Assembly: GCA_035582835.1 (NCBI GenBank)
Contig: JAYKAV010000300.1
Span: forward strand, 75,675-139,674
From: Phoebastria nigripes
Taxonomy: Eukaryota > Chordata > Aves > Procellariiformes > Diomedeidae
DNA: 64,000 bases
Direction of reading: 5' to 3'
The translations under genes and the position numbers were made by a program. The notes below the pieces were generated by a model. That model was not told the DNA's origin and made no database searches. It was given only the letters and a program-made list of their open reading frames with translations. Positions 49,801-62,400 of this stretch are shown in pieces (position 1 is the first letter of the stretch; every line of letters starts with the position of its first letter).

Positions 49801-52800
49801 TTTTTTTTTAAACCATCAACACCAACATTAAAGCTTTAAACCACTCTCCCCTCTTCCGATCTGCATTCAGTGAGGAATTACTCACATTGAGAGCTTTAAA
49901 AATTAAGCTAAACCCTGCAGGGCCCAGGCCAAACTTAAATCACAGCAAAGCTTTAAACACTGGATCAGGGACACAGCATGAGCTGTGTCCTGGTCTTAGA
50001 TGCAAACTAAATGTAGAAAACAAAGCTGCTGTCACTGTGTTAAAAGGAAAAACCATAAACGGTCCATGCTGCGGCTTCTCCCAGGGACACAAGGGACAAG
50101 GGCTCTCCTTCCACGAAGAGAGGTCAGCCCATTCCAACCAAACTTCTCACAAAGGAAAGAAACTAATTGTCCCCGCAAAGGAAAGAGACTTACTGTTACT
50201 GTTTGAGGGAGAAAATGGCATCTGATCCATCCACCCATTTGGGATGCCGGCCAGAGGCGGCTTTTTCAGAGGGACAATGCGTGGGCAAAGAGGGCAGTGC
50301 CACGTGCTCCCTCTGCGGTGGTACCCACATCCACAGGAGCAGCAGGTCCTCAGCATCGCTCCCCGGCTGCTGCTTACTGCCAGCCGGCCCCAGGCTGGGC
50401 AGAAAGTGCCAGACGCCGAGCTGAGAGTCCACAACATCCCTGGAGGTGCCAGTTTTAAGGAGCAATTGAAAAGGAGACAGGGGAAGAAAAACCCACAACT
50501 TAAAACAGCTCCTGTTTGTGCACTAGAGGAGCACAAAGGCACGAAAGGATGGATGAAAAAGCAAGGACTCTCGATCTCACTGGTAAGAGGATTTCCCATC
50601 TTTAACTTGAGATGGGGTGTAACCTGCTCAATGACAGGACCAGATATTAGAGGGAAGACCTCCTGTTCCCCCGTCTCTCCTCCCACCACTGGGACATGGG
50701 GCTGCAAGCACCTGCCTCCATACAAAAACACCTCAATCCCACTCCGTCACCCACCTGATGCTGTGATGGTAGCAGAGGCAGAGGGTTGGGTATAACCAGC
50801 CCAGGAAACATCAGCCGGATTTCCATCGCCCCCATAGTAGTGTCTAAGTGAACAGTGAAATTTTTCCCTCTTCCCTGCTTGAGGGATGGCATGAAGGAGT
50901 TCATCTGGACTGGGCAGAGAGCATCCTTGATCCCACAGCCAGAAGCCCAACATAAGACCCCACAGAGACTGGAAAGGGCCAAGGAGCTGGAACAAGGCTA
51001 AGAAATGGGTACAAAGCAATACAAATCAGGAGGCTGTCCTGGCCCTGAATGGCCTCATTGTCCTGCCACACCTTGGCCTCTTATAGGTATGAAGTGCACA
51101 GGGGACCTCAAGGCTTGAAGCCCAGCACAGAGGTTACGCCTCATGTTCAACCTTTCAGATGCCCACACACAGCCATTTCTCTGGCTCCAGGCCTTAATAT
51201 TTGTAAAGTCCTTAGGGAAATCCTTGGAGGGGAAGAGCAGAGTGTTATTATGAAATAATAGCTTTTTATTCTGCTCCATCTGAAAGGAGCGGTTCTTTGT
51301 TCGGCCCCGTGCCGTCTAAGCCAAGGGTTAAAACTTGACTGGCTGGGATGTAAGAAGGCCATCCCCCGCGGTGGGGAAGAGGCAGACTTCTGAGGATCTG
51401 AAGAACAAGATGTCTTTCTAACCTATTTGGACTCCAATAAGCAGCTTTAGATCTAACAATAGGGGGCTGAAAACCCAAATGCCCCAAAGCCTGGAGGCAA
51501 TCAGGACTGTTTAAGCATCCGCAACTGACATTTCTAACACCACCTGAAATGTGTATTTTCCTTTCTGTTTCAAAGCCTTATTTTCCAATCAGATTATGTG
51601 CAGGATAAATACCCTTATACATGACAGCAGGCACTGCACAAGAAAATTGGGGATAATGGTAAATGCAAAGATTTACAGATACTTATCTCAGCATCTGCAA
51701 GAAGTATTAGCTTTGAATGTGGTGTTCAAACACAATGTCAATCACCAGAACCCAGAGAAACTGCAAACTTGCTTAGCTGAACTCAGCCCTAAAATAAATT
51801 AAATAAAATTAAATAAATAAAACAGAACTAGGTTTTTAGAGACTGTCTCTCGAATGGGAAGTAGCAGCCGCATGCACGAAATGGCTGGCTGGTCCAGGCT
51901 GATAAAGCACAAGAACAGATGAGCAACCAAGAGGAACAACCCTGGCATATTGGGAGAGCTTTTGTCTGGGGCCAGGGGCACCCAACCATGAGGGACCCCA
52001 CGATAGGGCACGTGACTCGACCACCACCTGCAGATACAGCAGGCACAGACACACCTTGGCTGCTATAGAGTATGTTGGCACTGGTCAGCTGGGCTGGGGG
52101 AACAGCCACACAAGCAGCCCAAGCTTACTGCAGTCATGAAGCAGCATCCACGTGCTCAAAACCTAAGGCTGCAACCCCCTGCCTTGGGGACCACGAAGCC
52201 TCGATGGTTTCTGCTGTCACCATTCCCTCCATACCTTCAACCCAGGAAGGGGAACCCCAAGCTCAGGCTGTTGCAAACAATCCCTGACCAACACTGCCCA
52301 GGTCAACGCACCTACATGCAAATTTGCCAACCAGCAGCTGTTGAATGCACACGAGGATCCTACACATTCCCACGTAAATAATCCATGTTGCAAGGAAGGC
52401 CCTGCAGTACATTTGCCCTGACACTGACCTAGGAGGAAAGGATGTGCAACCAGGTCCTTAAACTTTAATGAATCACCTCGAAAAAGAATACAACAGTTAC
52501 CAGCTTAAAAATACACTACCATTAGCGATTTCAATGGAGAGGAGAGACGAAGGAGGACGATGCCTCTTCAACAGTCCAGATCTTCTTAGAGTCCAACACG
52601 TACTGGCATCTCTGAAGATGTGGCTGGACCTCCTTTGGCTGGCCAGCCGTGCCATGAAAGCACAGGATCCATTCTCTGATCACCAGCTCCCTCCCCTGCA
52701 CTTGCTTTCAGCACTGAACGTCTTTCGCACCCCCAAAGTCAGCTGGGCACACAACTGATCCTCCAGATAAACAGCCCAACATCTAACAGCAAGACTTGGG

Positions 52801-55653
52801 CTACAGCCATAGATCATCAACAGAAAAAGCAAAGCTGTGATCTGAAATCTTAGCTGGTCGCTGCAGAAATGCAGTGGAGAAGGTCAACTTTCCATCATTC
52901 AGCAAGAGACTCAGCACCAGCATATAAAGAAACACTAAAAAATATCACTGTTGAGTTAAGACAACTTTGGGGTTTCTGCTTTGCAGCCAAATATCACTCA
53001 GCGGCCATTAAACAGATTTTTAGCCATCAGTGGAACATTAGAAATTCCATGAATTTGAAGTTTATTATTTCCACGATACAGTTTATACTTTTTTCATGAT
53101 TTATACTCCTTGGCTTCACTCTTTCAGCTATAAATAAAACCATTTGCTAAGTTGGCTGATACACCACAGCCCATGACTGGCACATTTATGCAAGTTGGCT
53201 GAAAAACAAGATGGTTCAAGGAATCGCCAGAAACACTAAATCCAGTTATTTCAAATCCATTTTGAAACATCTAATAAATCTGCAGGGATCACTTGATATA
53301 CAGAACTGGCTAAACTCAAGTAGCCATGCTTCTGCGCAGCATCTCTGACGTTTATGGAGTGGCTGATGTGCATTTTACAGCTTTCAATCTCAAGTTCTTC
53401 ACAGTCCATCACAGAATATTCATGTCTTTGGATAGTCTTCAGAAAGGAAACTAGGAGAAAGAAATAGCAAAAGAGATCCAGCAGAACAGTCTTATAGGAT
53501 TCCCCGTGCCTTCCCACAAGAAGCTGGAAATGGAAAGGAGACCCACATCCATGGCTTCCCATCTTGGTGGGACGCACCTGGCAGGAATAGGATGGGGCAT
53601 GCAGGGGTCTTTGCACCCTAGGCATCCCAAGAAAAAGGATATCCCATGTATCACTCAAGAGACTAGTCTCCACCCCCTAGACCTCCTGGAAGACACTTCC
53701 CTTCATAGAGAAGATACAGCAGCTTCTTAAGAGAGGGCATAACATTCCCTTTCATCAGCTTTACACCTACAATGAATCTATTTCACAGAGCTGTGTTGCC
53801 TGCGGGGCTTGTTCACACCATCTCTTTTGTACACTCAAGACGTGTTCTCATCACGTGTTACAGCAGCAACGAGTGTCGAGAGGTGCTAGGAGGAGAAAAG
53901 CATCAAGTGGACCCGAGTGCTGCAACTTTGATCTTTCTTGAACTCAGTGTAAATACAGGCTCATCTCAAGCAAAAAGCAGATCTGGAAGCTGCTCTGGTC
54001 CACCAAGAAGCTCCAGCAAGATGGTGAACCTGCACAGCTACTCCCTAAGTCAAAGGGAGCTGGAAAGCTTTAAGCTTGGTGAGGCGGGGCCAATGGCAAA
54101 CACTGCATTGGACTAAATTTATGCAGCTTTTGGGGTAGATGGAAATGCTGAAATCCACCCAACTCTCAGAGCTCCCTGGTTAGCGAGAGGCAAGCGATGA
54201 AAGACCTGATCACAGGAGAAAAAAATAAAGACACCCAACTCAACGTTTTTATCATAGCACTTGTAATCTGTGCCCTGGGAACTACTCGGAAACAGAAAGT
54301 AACTCTAGCCTCAGGATACATCAACAGATCTTACTCCAGTGCACAAGGGACTGATGGCAGCTTTGGCTCTCCAGTAAGACGAGTAAGCCAAGGGAGAAGG
54401 CATCAAAGTCATCTCACTGGGAAAGGGCCATGCAGGAAACCCTGAGCTAGAGGCGGGGGCTGAATATTCAACAGGAGCTTACTTTCTGAGCAAAACAAAA
54501 AGTTTGCAAGGCTGCTCAGACAGGTGATGATCAGCATTGCAAAAGCAACACAGGCCCTCCAGGAACAAACTCAAGGTGTGTGGTGCCCTCAGCCAGAAGA
54601 GAGCAACTTTAGCCCTGGGGAAACTGCAAAACTGAGCCTTGATTAGGCCAAGAGAGATGGGAGAAAATAAATCAGAGGACTAATAGATCAGAGCCACAGG
54701 CCAGGGCTTCCCTTCCTGCCTCCCCTGCTCCAGGAGGTCCTGTGTCCAGGCAGGAGCTGATTTTCTCTTAGCCACGGGTCAAAGCCATACTCCTGAGTTT
54801 CGGTTTGGGGCTCTCTGACCTCCAAGACTGACAGCTTGGGTATACTCCCTACTAGCCATGCATTGGATTTTCCTTACCTGAAAGCATCGTTATTGCTCGC
54901 AAGTCCCTCCTCTCCCTTTGTATCTCCCAAACAGCAGCAACAGATAGCTGCCAGCAGCCATATTTCATCCATGGAAATGCCAACCATTTTGGAGCATACA
55001 ACACTTGATAAAACCAGTGGGACGTTTTTATCGCTCTGCTCTGTCTGGTTAACAGCTGACGAGACTACAGCCCCCAACAGCACGCTGCTATGTAATTCAC
55101 CTCCCTGCTGCCCCCAACCCTTACGGGATAACGCTGCTGACCACCACTGCAACGTGCAGCACCCAAGGTGCAAGCCAACATTAGATACTTCTCTGCCTCT
55201 GGGAGCCAAAAAGCAATCATTCCCTGCTCCTCCCTAGTGCAACTGCTCAGAAATTGCTGAGTTCGACCTTACTTATCGCTGGATGTAGTGCAGTTCTGTT
55301 TTTTAATCCCCTACATCTGCATTTTGTACAGCCCTTTTCTAAGGCTCTTCAGATTTGCTTTACAGTTTATTGCCCTGCTTAAGCAAGATGACACATCTTT
55401 AAACTTTCCACTCAAAAGAAGCGCTGAGGGATGAAACCATTCAAAACCCAAGAAGCTGCCTCGGAAAATGGTCCCCACAGAAAATGGCCAGCAGGAGTTT
55501 TTTAAAGTCATAAATATAATGAGACAAGGGATTATATTTTCTGTTGGAAAGACTCCTCGTTCCTGGTATCATAACAAAATATTGAACCATTTTAGAACTT
55601 TTCTTCTTAGTTTTGCTCAAAAACTAGGACGATGACAAACAAGTGCTGAGCTC

Positions 55654-55658
<5 letters not shown>
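46861..55658 (-). other. Candidate intron 1 continued; no coding sequence seen
   Basis: Unique sequence with single N bases from 47420 to 49545. A short AT-only stretch of AAATAAATT type lies at 51793-51822. Open frames of about 190 codons (49259-49831 plus; 50147-50731 minus) do not resemble any family I know. Confidence 0.6.
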
Positions 55659-55686
<28 letters not shown>

Positions 55687-55698
55687 CAGAGCCAAGGG

Positions 55699-55727
<29 letters not shown>
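55659..55727 (+). repeat. Twin long A tracts
   Basis: A28 at 55659-55686, the 12-base spacer CAGAGCCAAGGG, then A29 at 55699-55727. The pair could be the tail of a retroposed sequence or a duplicated A-rich microsatellite; no element body or target-site duplication was recognised on either side. Confidence 0.85.
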
Positions 55728-55731
<4 letters not shown>

Positions 55732-58320
55732 GTTTCTATTTTCCTACATGTAGAACAGAAAAAGGCTTCCCAGCATAGACCTAACGAACAGCCCCTTCTC
55801 CTCTACCCCAGCTCAAGAAGTCCTTGTATGTCTCCAATTTAGACAACCCTAGAGCAACCAAGATCCTCCAGGCCCAGGCTGAAGTCTCCTCACGGATACA
55901 TCCTGGCGGTCAGAAAGGGTTTATCATAGTCTCTAGAAGCTCAAATACACTTCAGAAGCTTTAGGGTCCCTGGATCCAAATGAGAAAAAAAAATCAGCCC
56001 AGTCGGGCTGGCAAAGTCATTTTTGGTGGAAAAGCCCAAGAGGAGCCAGGCAACACACACAACAAAGAGAACAAGATCTAAGAGCAGAGATGCTGCTGCT
56101 GTCTGGCTGCCTATGGGGTTGACCTTTATGTCCTTCCCCCTTACAAGAACCTCAGCTTCACACCCACCCACTGGTCCCTGGGGACCCCCATCACACAGGA
56201 GAGAGCGTTGGCTCCAGTTCACCTGGGCTTTGTGGCCTGCAAGGTCTGGCTGGCACACGTGCACCAATCCAAGCAACAAGGACCAACAACAACAGACAGG
56301 GAACCATTTCGCCCCGTGTCTTAGGGCCATCAGCCCGCTCCTCCTCTTTGCCCCCAATGCTGCAGGGAGCCTCTGATCCTAACCAGCTCCCTAAGCACAA
56401 CCCCCAGTGCCTCACAGCTCAAGGCCAGGGGGGGCTCTCCGTGGGGGTTTGGGATGTGTTCCAAAGACAAAATGTTGCCAGAACAGGAAAACCCTGGATA
56501 AAAAACAAACGAGCAGCTCTACTGCTCTACATCAGGCCCGCAGGAAGCCGAGGATGCCTCCAAGCACCCAGGGGACAGGGCCCCCCAGCAAGGGTGCTAA
56601 GCCAGGAACCACATGGCCTGGCAACCCTGAAGAGCACACGCTGCCTCCCACATCAGAGCCTTGAAGGATTATTTGTATACGAAGCTGTGTTGAATTAGGG
56701 CAGCCAGAGATAGTGTTGTGGCTCTGATGAGGAGTGCACACATGGCCTCCCCTCACGGTGGAAATGACCTGACCAGCCCTGCCATTAACAGCACCAGGCT
56801 GGGGAATAGCCACTCCACTGGTGGGGCAGTATCTTCAATGGGAAGGTTTGGGCAGAACAGACAGAAGAAAGCAAGCCAATCTTTACTTGGCCCAGCAGCA
56901 GGCAGAGGGACTTGAGATGATGTCCCAGTCCAGCACACAACCACTGCTGGGAGCAGAACCCAACACCTTGCTCTACCAGGGCTGGTCTTGTAGAGTCAAT
57001 GCTACTAGACCAGACCCCTGCGGCCTCATCTGAGCCCTGGGAAAATGTTGACTAAGCCAAGGGAATATCTGTCAGCCCTTTGCGCTTGGTTTATCATCTG
57101 GAGAAGGCAGGACCCTCCACAGCGCAGGCATGCTACAGTCGCTCCGATTCCAGAAGGAAACTTCTGCCACTACATGTGCAACCACTTTTCTGCACTCTGC
57201 CCCAGTGACGTTCCCACATTCAGCAAAAAAAACCCCAAACATTCCCTTTGGTTAGGTTAAGTTAGCTGTTTTTACTGTAAGGTTCAAGCTAGACTCTGTG
57301 ACTACCTGCGTAACCATAAAAGTGCACATTGGCATGACTGGCTTCCTCAGATCTTAATTCATCTTTTTTAGATATAAAGAGAAAAACATGAAAGATAAGC
57401 TCTAGAAAGAAAAAAATGCTTTTAGTGCCACCAGGTGATTTCTTGCTCTCACCTGGATTTGGCATGCAGATGTACAGCACCGCCAGCACCCAGGCTGATG
57501 GAGAACCTGCTCACACCAGCAGCAGAAAAACAGTCCCAACCCCACCAGCCATCACATCTCCTTCCCTGGGCGACCCCAGCGCAAGCACTGCAATTTGTTA
57601 CAGATGGCTTCATCAATGATAACCAAACACGACACCTAGTCACCCCGATTTCGCTTGCAGCCCAGCTGTCCTCGAGAAGGGACAAGCCATCCCACCGCCG
57701 GGCTAAGATGCAATCAAATATTTAAATGAACGTTTCTTCTCTAGGTCAGCTTCCCTCTCCTCCTGCCGGCAGCTACCAAGTGGCAGAGCGATCTCCTTGC
57801 ATTACCGTGACAACCTGAGGATGGGTTACAGCCATNGCCAGGCTGCTGAATGGTGGAGTTTGGGTACTTGACATGTTACAATAGGATACGTTTGCCTTTT
57901 TTCGGAAATGAGAGGCCAACATTGTGAAGCAGTTAAAGCCAGACATCCATGCGAGGCCATCACCACACACGGGCTCAAAAGGCTTTGTCTGCCTTTCTAA
58001 GAGAAATTTCATAACATGCGAGGGTGAGCAGTCAGCAAAAGGCTTGGATCTCTCGACTTATAATCATCCCCGGTTTCCTCACAACGGCCCTGAATACATC
58101 TTTGATTGGTTATGTATGAGAGGAATCGTCCCCAGCGTGGTGCCAGACATGTGCAACGCAGACTTGGGTTGGACTCTTGAGCAGGAAGAAGAATTCAATT
58201 CAGCAGCCACGCTCGAAGGGGAAAAAAAAAAAAAAAAAAATGTAAAAATGTGGCAATTATTTCATCCCGAATGGTTTCGAGCTATTACTGGTTCAATAAG
58301 GGCTTGCCTGGAAATTAAAG
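55728..58320 (-). other. Candidate intron 1 continued; no coding sequence seen
   Basis: Unique sequence apart from an A19 run at 58222-58240. One N at 57836. No exon recognised. Confidence 0.6.
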
Positions 58321-58399
58321 GCTAGAGCACTTGCGGTCCCCCCCTGCAGATGAGGCGAAGAGCCAATTCCCAGGCTACGGCTCTTATCCCCCAGAAGGG

Positions 58400-58620
58400 C
58401 ATTTCCACCCGGTCCTCCACTTCTCGCCCAAAAGGCGAGGGCCGCCCTGCCATGCGCGGGAAGCCCATCCCTCAGAGCGCCCAGCAGCCCCCAGCATCCA
58501 CCCAGGACCCCAGCCCCAGCCGCCCCGGGGGCAAGGAGGGGAGGGGGCGCGGATCCGGCCCTCATCCACCACACAAGTGGCTTTCCTGTTGTTCTAGGCA
58601 AACAAAAGCCGAGCGGCGCA
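58400..58620. promoter_or_regulatory. CpG-rich islet
   Basis: GC-rich block with about a dozen CpG pairs between 58420 and 58565, GC-box-like GGAGGGGGCGCGG, and a small hairpin CTCGCC-CAAAA-GGCGAG near 58425-58441. It borders the AT-rich block to its right. Neither strand encodes the expected ZSWIM5 N-terminus. Could be a promoter, an intragenic CpG islet or part of an enhancer. Confidence 0.3.
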
Positions 58621-59480
58621 GTAGGCCCCGAGAAGGGTGCCTTCCCTTTAATGAACATGATTTCAATCCCAGTGAATATTCATAAAATTACCCCAGCTCT
58701 AATTTGTATAAAATGACAGCCTGCAAACCAGGGATGATTGAAGAGGACCAAAATAATTTTGTTTGATTACAATCTCCCCTCCCTCCTCCCCCTCTCCCCA
58801 CCTTCATTATCTTTTATGTCTATTTAAACTCTGGACACTGCATATTCATCTCAATTCTCCCTCCATCTCTCCTTCTGTTTGTGGGCTGCTGCTGCCTTTT
58901 TTTCCCCCCCTCCCATCTCCCCTCCTTTCATTGTAATTTTCTTCTTGCTTCTGTTGTGCATTCAGGGATTTGAGGAGGTTTTCTGGGGGGTGGGGGAGGA
59001 CTTCATTTTATATATATATAAAAAAAGTGTGTTGTCTGGATAGAAAATTACATTTGCATGCTCGAGGGGCCTGAGGGCTTCTCTGTGGGCTTGGCAGAGA
59101 TCCTACCTCGGGGGGGGAGGGAGGTGGAAGATGCTGATTTGATTTCCTCCTCTTCCCACCCCTTCCCCCTTTCCTTTCCATACTATAGATGTCTGCCTGA
59201 TTTTTCTTTTCTCTTTCTGCATGTGCAAACCACTTGAAGAACAATGGCACAGATTAGAGGCCTTCCTTAGGGCTGTTTATGAATGCAGTTGTGGAGTTCA
59301 GCAAAGCAGAAATATTACATACAGTAATTGGACATTTAATTACTAATGAAGCTAGCAACTGAGTATTTTTTTTTTTCCAAGGGTCTGAAGCAATGTGACA
59401 GACCCTCCAACTGCAGGTTTAATTATGGTTGGAGATAGGCTTAATACTCCATCTTATACTCTATTACCCTCTCAAAAGCC
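58621..59480. promoter_or_regulatory. Candidate conserved enhancer block
   Basis: An 860-base region with a patchwork typical of developmental enhancers: homeodomain-type TAAT sites (AGTGAATATTCATAAAATTA, TCTAATTTGTATAAAATGAC, TTTAATTACTAATGAAGCTA), long pyrimidine-rich linkers (58770-58940), (TA)6 at 59009-59020 and G-rich clusters at 58984-58999 and 59110-59125. It is not coding on either strand and not a recognised transposon. Conservation is inferred from appearance only. Confidence 0.35.
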
Positions 59481-62400
59481 CTTCTGCCTTTTATTAGCAA
59501 TTTTTATGCCCCTGCCCCCTCCAAGGAGGGAAACATCCCAACGCTCAGGCCACTGGACAGGATGATGCTTCTGCTGCTGCTCTCAATTGCAGCAAAGCTG
59601 AAGCCAGCCCTAGACAGGTTTCCTATGGAGCCAGCTCTCCTAGGAGCGTGGAGAGACCTGTTTTGGTGGCCAAGAACATCCAGAACCAATCCCTCCTTGC
59701 ATGATCATGTCCCAGTTTTGGTCCAACCTAGTTTCTGACATCTCAGCAGGTTTCAGTCCCTCTTTTTAAGAAGTCAAATACTCAGATCACTTATCCCCAC
59801 TTGGAAAGATTTCTTTTCCTCCTAGTATTTAGCTTAAGCTTTCTTTTCTTTCTTCCCCTTCACCAAGTCACTGCCTTCTCCAAAGCCCATGGGGCAACTG
59901 GAAAGGAAGGCCTTTGTTGAAGTCCCCACGCTGCAGAGGAGCCAGAGCGGGCTTCAGGCAGCGTGAAAGCAGTTTTGTCCCCCAAAAGTTTTGCTCCCCT
60001 AGGTTTATAATGAGGCATCTGTGCAACACTGGGCTTGTTTCAGGAGGGAGAGATGAGCAGCTCATGGGTCTAGGGGGGAAATTAGGCATTTAGGTACCCA
60101 AGGTCCCCATCCTACCACTGGCAGCACATCTCAGAGGACCCCAAAACAACGAGCCAGTCAGCACTGGACCACAGCTTTCACCTCTATCTTGCCTTTGGCA
60201 GAGGCTGACAACCCCCAGGAAGGCACAGCGAGAGCTTCTCCCCTGCTTCTGGCAAAAGCAGCTTCAGGACTTCCTGAGCTGGAAGCCACATCTGGACCAT
60301 CTGGTTTAATACCACCGTCTAACACTGAATTGGGGCTGGAATAGGGCTAACAAAGCAAGTTTGGAGCTTTTTGATCTCATTCTGCCTCACTGAGTTTCAT
60401 TCATTGTTGCTCCAATTTCCTTCTTCAGGTGAAAGGAGACTAAGTGCCAGGCAATCCCACCTCCTCGTGCAGAGTGCTAAGCTCCAGGGAGCAGAACCTC
60501 CAGCTTCTGTTGATCAGAAAACCTTCTAATTGATTACAGATGAATGCTGTGCAGCGAAACTGTTGGATTTTAAGACCACAGAGAGCACTTTTGTAAAATG
60601 TCATATGCATATTGGGATTTTTCTTTCCTGGTTTTAATGACAAAGTGCAGATTTGGGGGAGAAAAGGCAGGAGAAGGCAGAATAACAGATGTGAGGAGAC
60701 AAAAAACGTTCCCAAAGAATAAGTCACCCATTTCTTTCTCCAGATCTCCCAGCACATCCCCCTGCCTCTGTAAGATTGTATTCTCTCAAGGTTTGCTCAT
60801 GCTAACGTTCACGTGTGTTACGAAGCATATGACCAACACTCAGACAGGAGCCATCGATTCAACTGGCCTGCACAGTCCTTATACAGCAGGGCCATCTCCT
60901 CCATCTCAGGGTGCCAAGCCAGCAGGAAGGGCTCATGTCTATGGGAACGTTGCGCCAATTTAGCTAAATCCACTGCAAAACGGAGCAGTCTGTTTCCCAC
61001 TCACATGACTGATGGTGGGATTCATCTCCTACCCACTGAGGGTCTATGGCAGTGGACAAGGTTCCTCTACCATCAACTGCAATAAAATCACCTACGTTCC
61101 CCAAAAGACTGGGTTAGCATCACCTCCAGACAGCACGTGTCTCTCCAGTGACTAACAGAGATCTTGGAGAACTATACTGAAAAAGACACATAACTTTTAG
61201 ACAGCAGACAGCAGGCAAGAGGAATCCCTCTCAAGCAGCATTTGCTTGGGTAATAGATGCAATTTCCCCCCAGGATTTACCTTCCAAATGTGTGATTCAG
61301 CCAGTAAGGGTACCAAAAGTTCACTGGCACCAGCGAGAGGCCCCGCTGTTCTGCCTCTGACTTGGATCCTAGACAATTCGCCCCTGGCTGTTTTCAGAAG
61401 CAGATACCATGCTCCTTGGACCAGGAACAAGAATCTGCACTGAGCCTCTTTCTAAACTTTGCCCAGTTCCTCAGCTTTGACTGAATTCAAGACTTTTTTG
61501 TTGCATGGACACTGGAGGGCAGAGGGTCTCAGTGGATGCAGCAACCCAGGCCCGTTCACCTTCCTCGCACATGGAAGCAGTCAAACAAGAACTATTTCCA
61601 TGTCCCTTGAGATGATTTTCAGCCTGTCCTTCACAGATGCAGCTGATTGACTTGGTCACTGCTTTAGTAAGTCTTTTTAGATCCCTTTTCAAATCAGGCT
61701 AAACAATGGGGGACCACCACAAAGTGGGGCAGCGCAGGACATGGGAGGACCCCTTTCAGAAAGGGCAAACAGCCCTGCATGGACAGACAGCATCTCTGGC
61801 CAGATCCTGCTATCAGAAACTGGGTGCAGCCAAGCAGAGAGATCTTCTGGCCTGTGCTCTGCCCTCACCTCCTGCCAGATACCTCAGCATGTGGCAGCCA
61901 CCTCGCATTTCAAAGGAATGCGAAACTTCATCCAGGGCCATCTCCAGGAACACCTCAAGCACCAGCTCACCAGCAGCAGCCCCTGCCCTCTGGGAGCCGA
62001 CCATTGCCAGTTCAGCGCTACAGAAACACTGGTGGCCAAACTCATCTGCTTTCCTGCATGCCAGAAAAACACGACCCATTGACTCATCTCAGCATTTCTC
62101 AGAAACCTCATGGCACTGAGAACATCTCCTCACAGTCACCTGGACCCAAACCTCTGGTCATACCCATCAACTTCTATCAACATCAGCTATATTTCAAGCT
62201 ATTTTAAAGCAATAGCGGTGAATGCAAAACACAACCTAAATACAGATTATATGACAGAACATAGCCCTGACGTGAGCTGCCTTTGACCAGCACAGCTCCA
62301 TGCAGCCCCCGCCATAAGAAATCATACTTTGCCCAAGTGACTTGCAACTGCTGCTGTCCATCTGACAGCCCTTAAATGGGGCCTGCTTTATAGAAAAGGA

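Noticed and set aside
49259..49831. 190-codon plus-strand open frame
   Set aside because: Hydrophobic stretches are not organised as clear membrane segments and there is no recognisable domain or splice context.
58293..58658. CpG-rich minus-strand frame as a possible ZSWIM5 first exon
   Set aside because: The translated frame lacks the conserved N-terminal sequence (FPRNEREICMYSS-type) and the LLDSG...LQVG end needed to join the SWIM exon in phase 1.
59009..59026. (TA)6 followed by A run as a TATA-box promoter
   Set aside because: Simple repeat in AT-rich DNA without initiator or downstream exon; treated only as part of the enhancer-like block.
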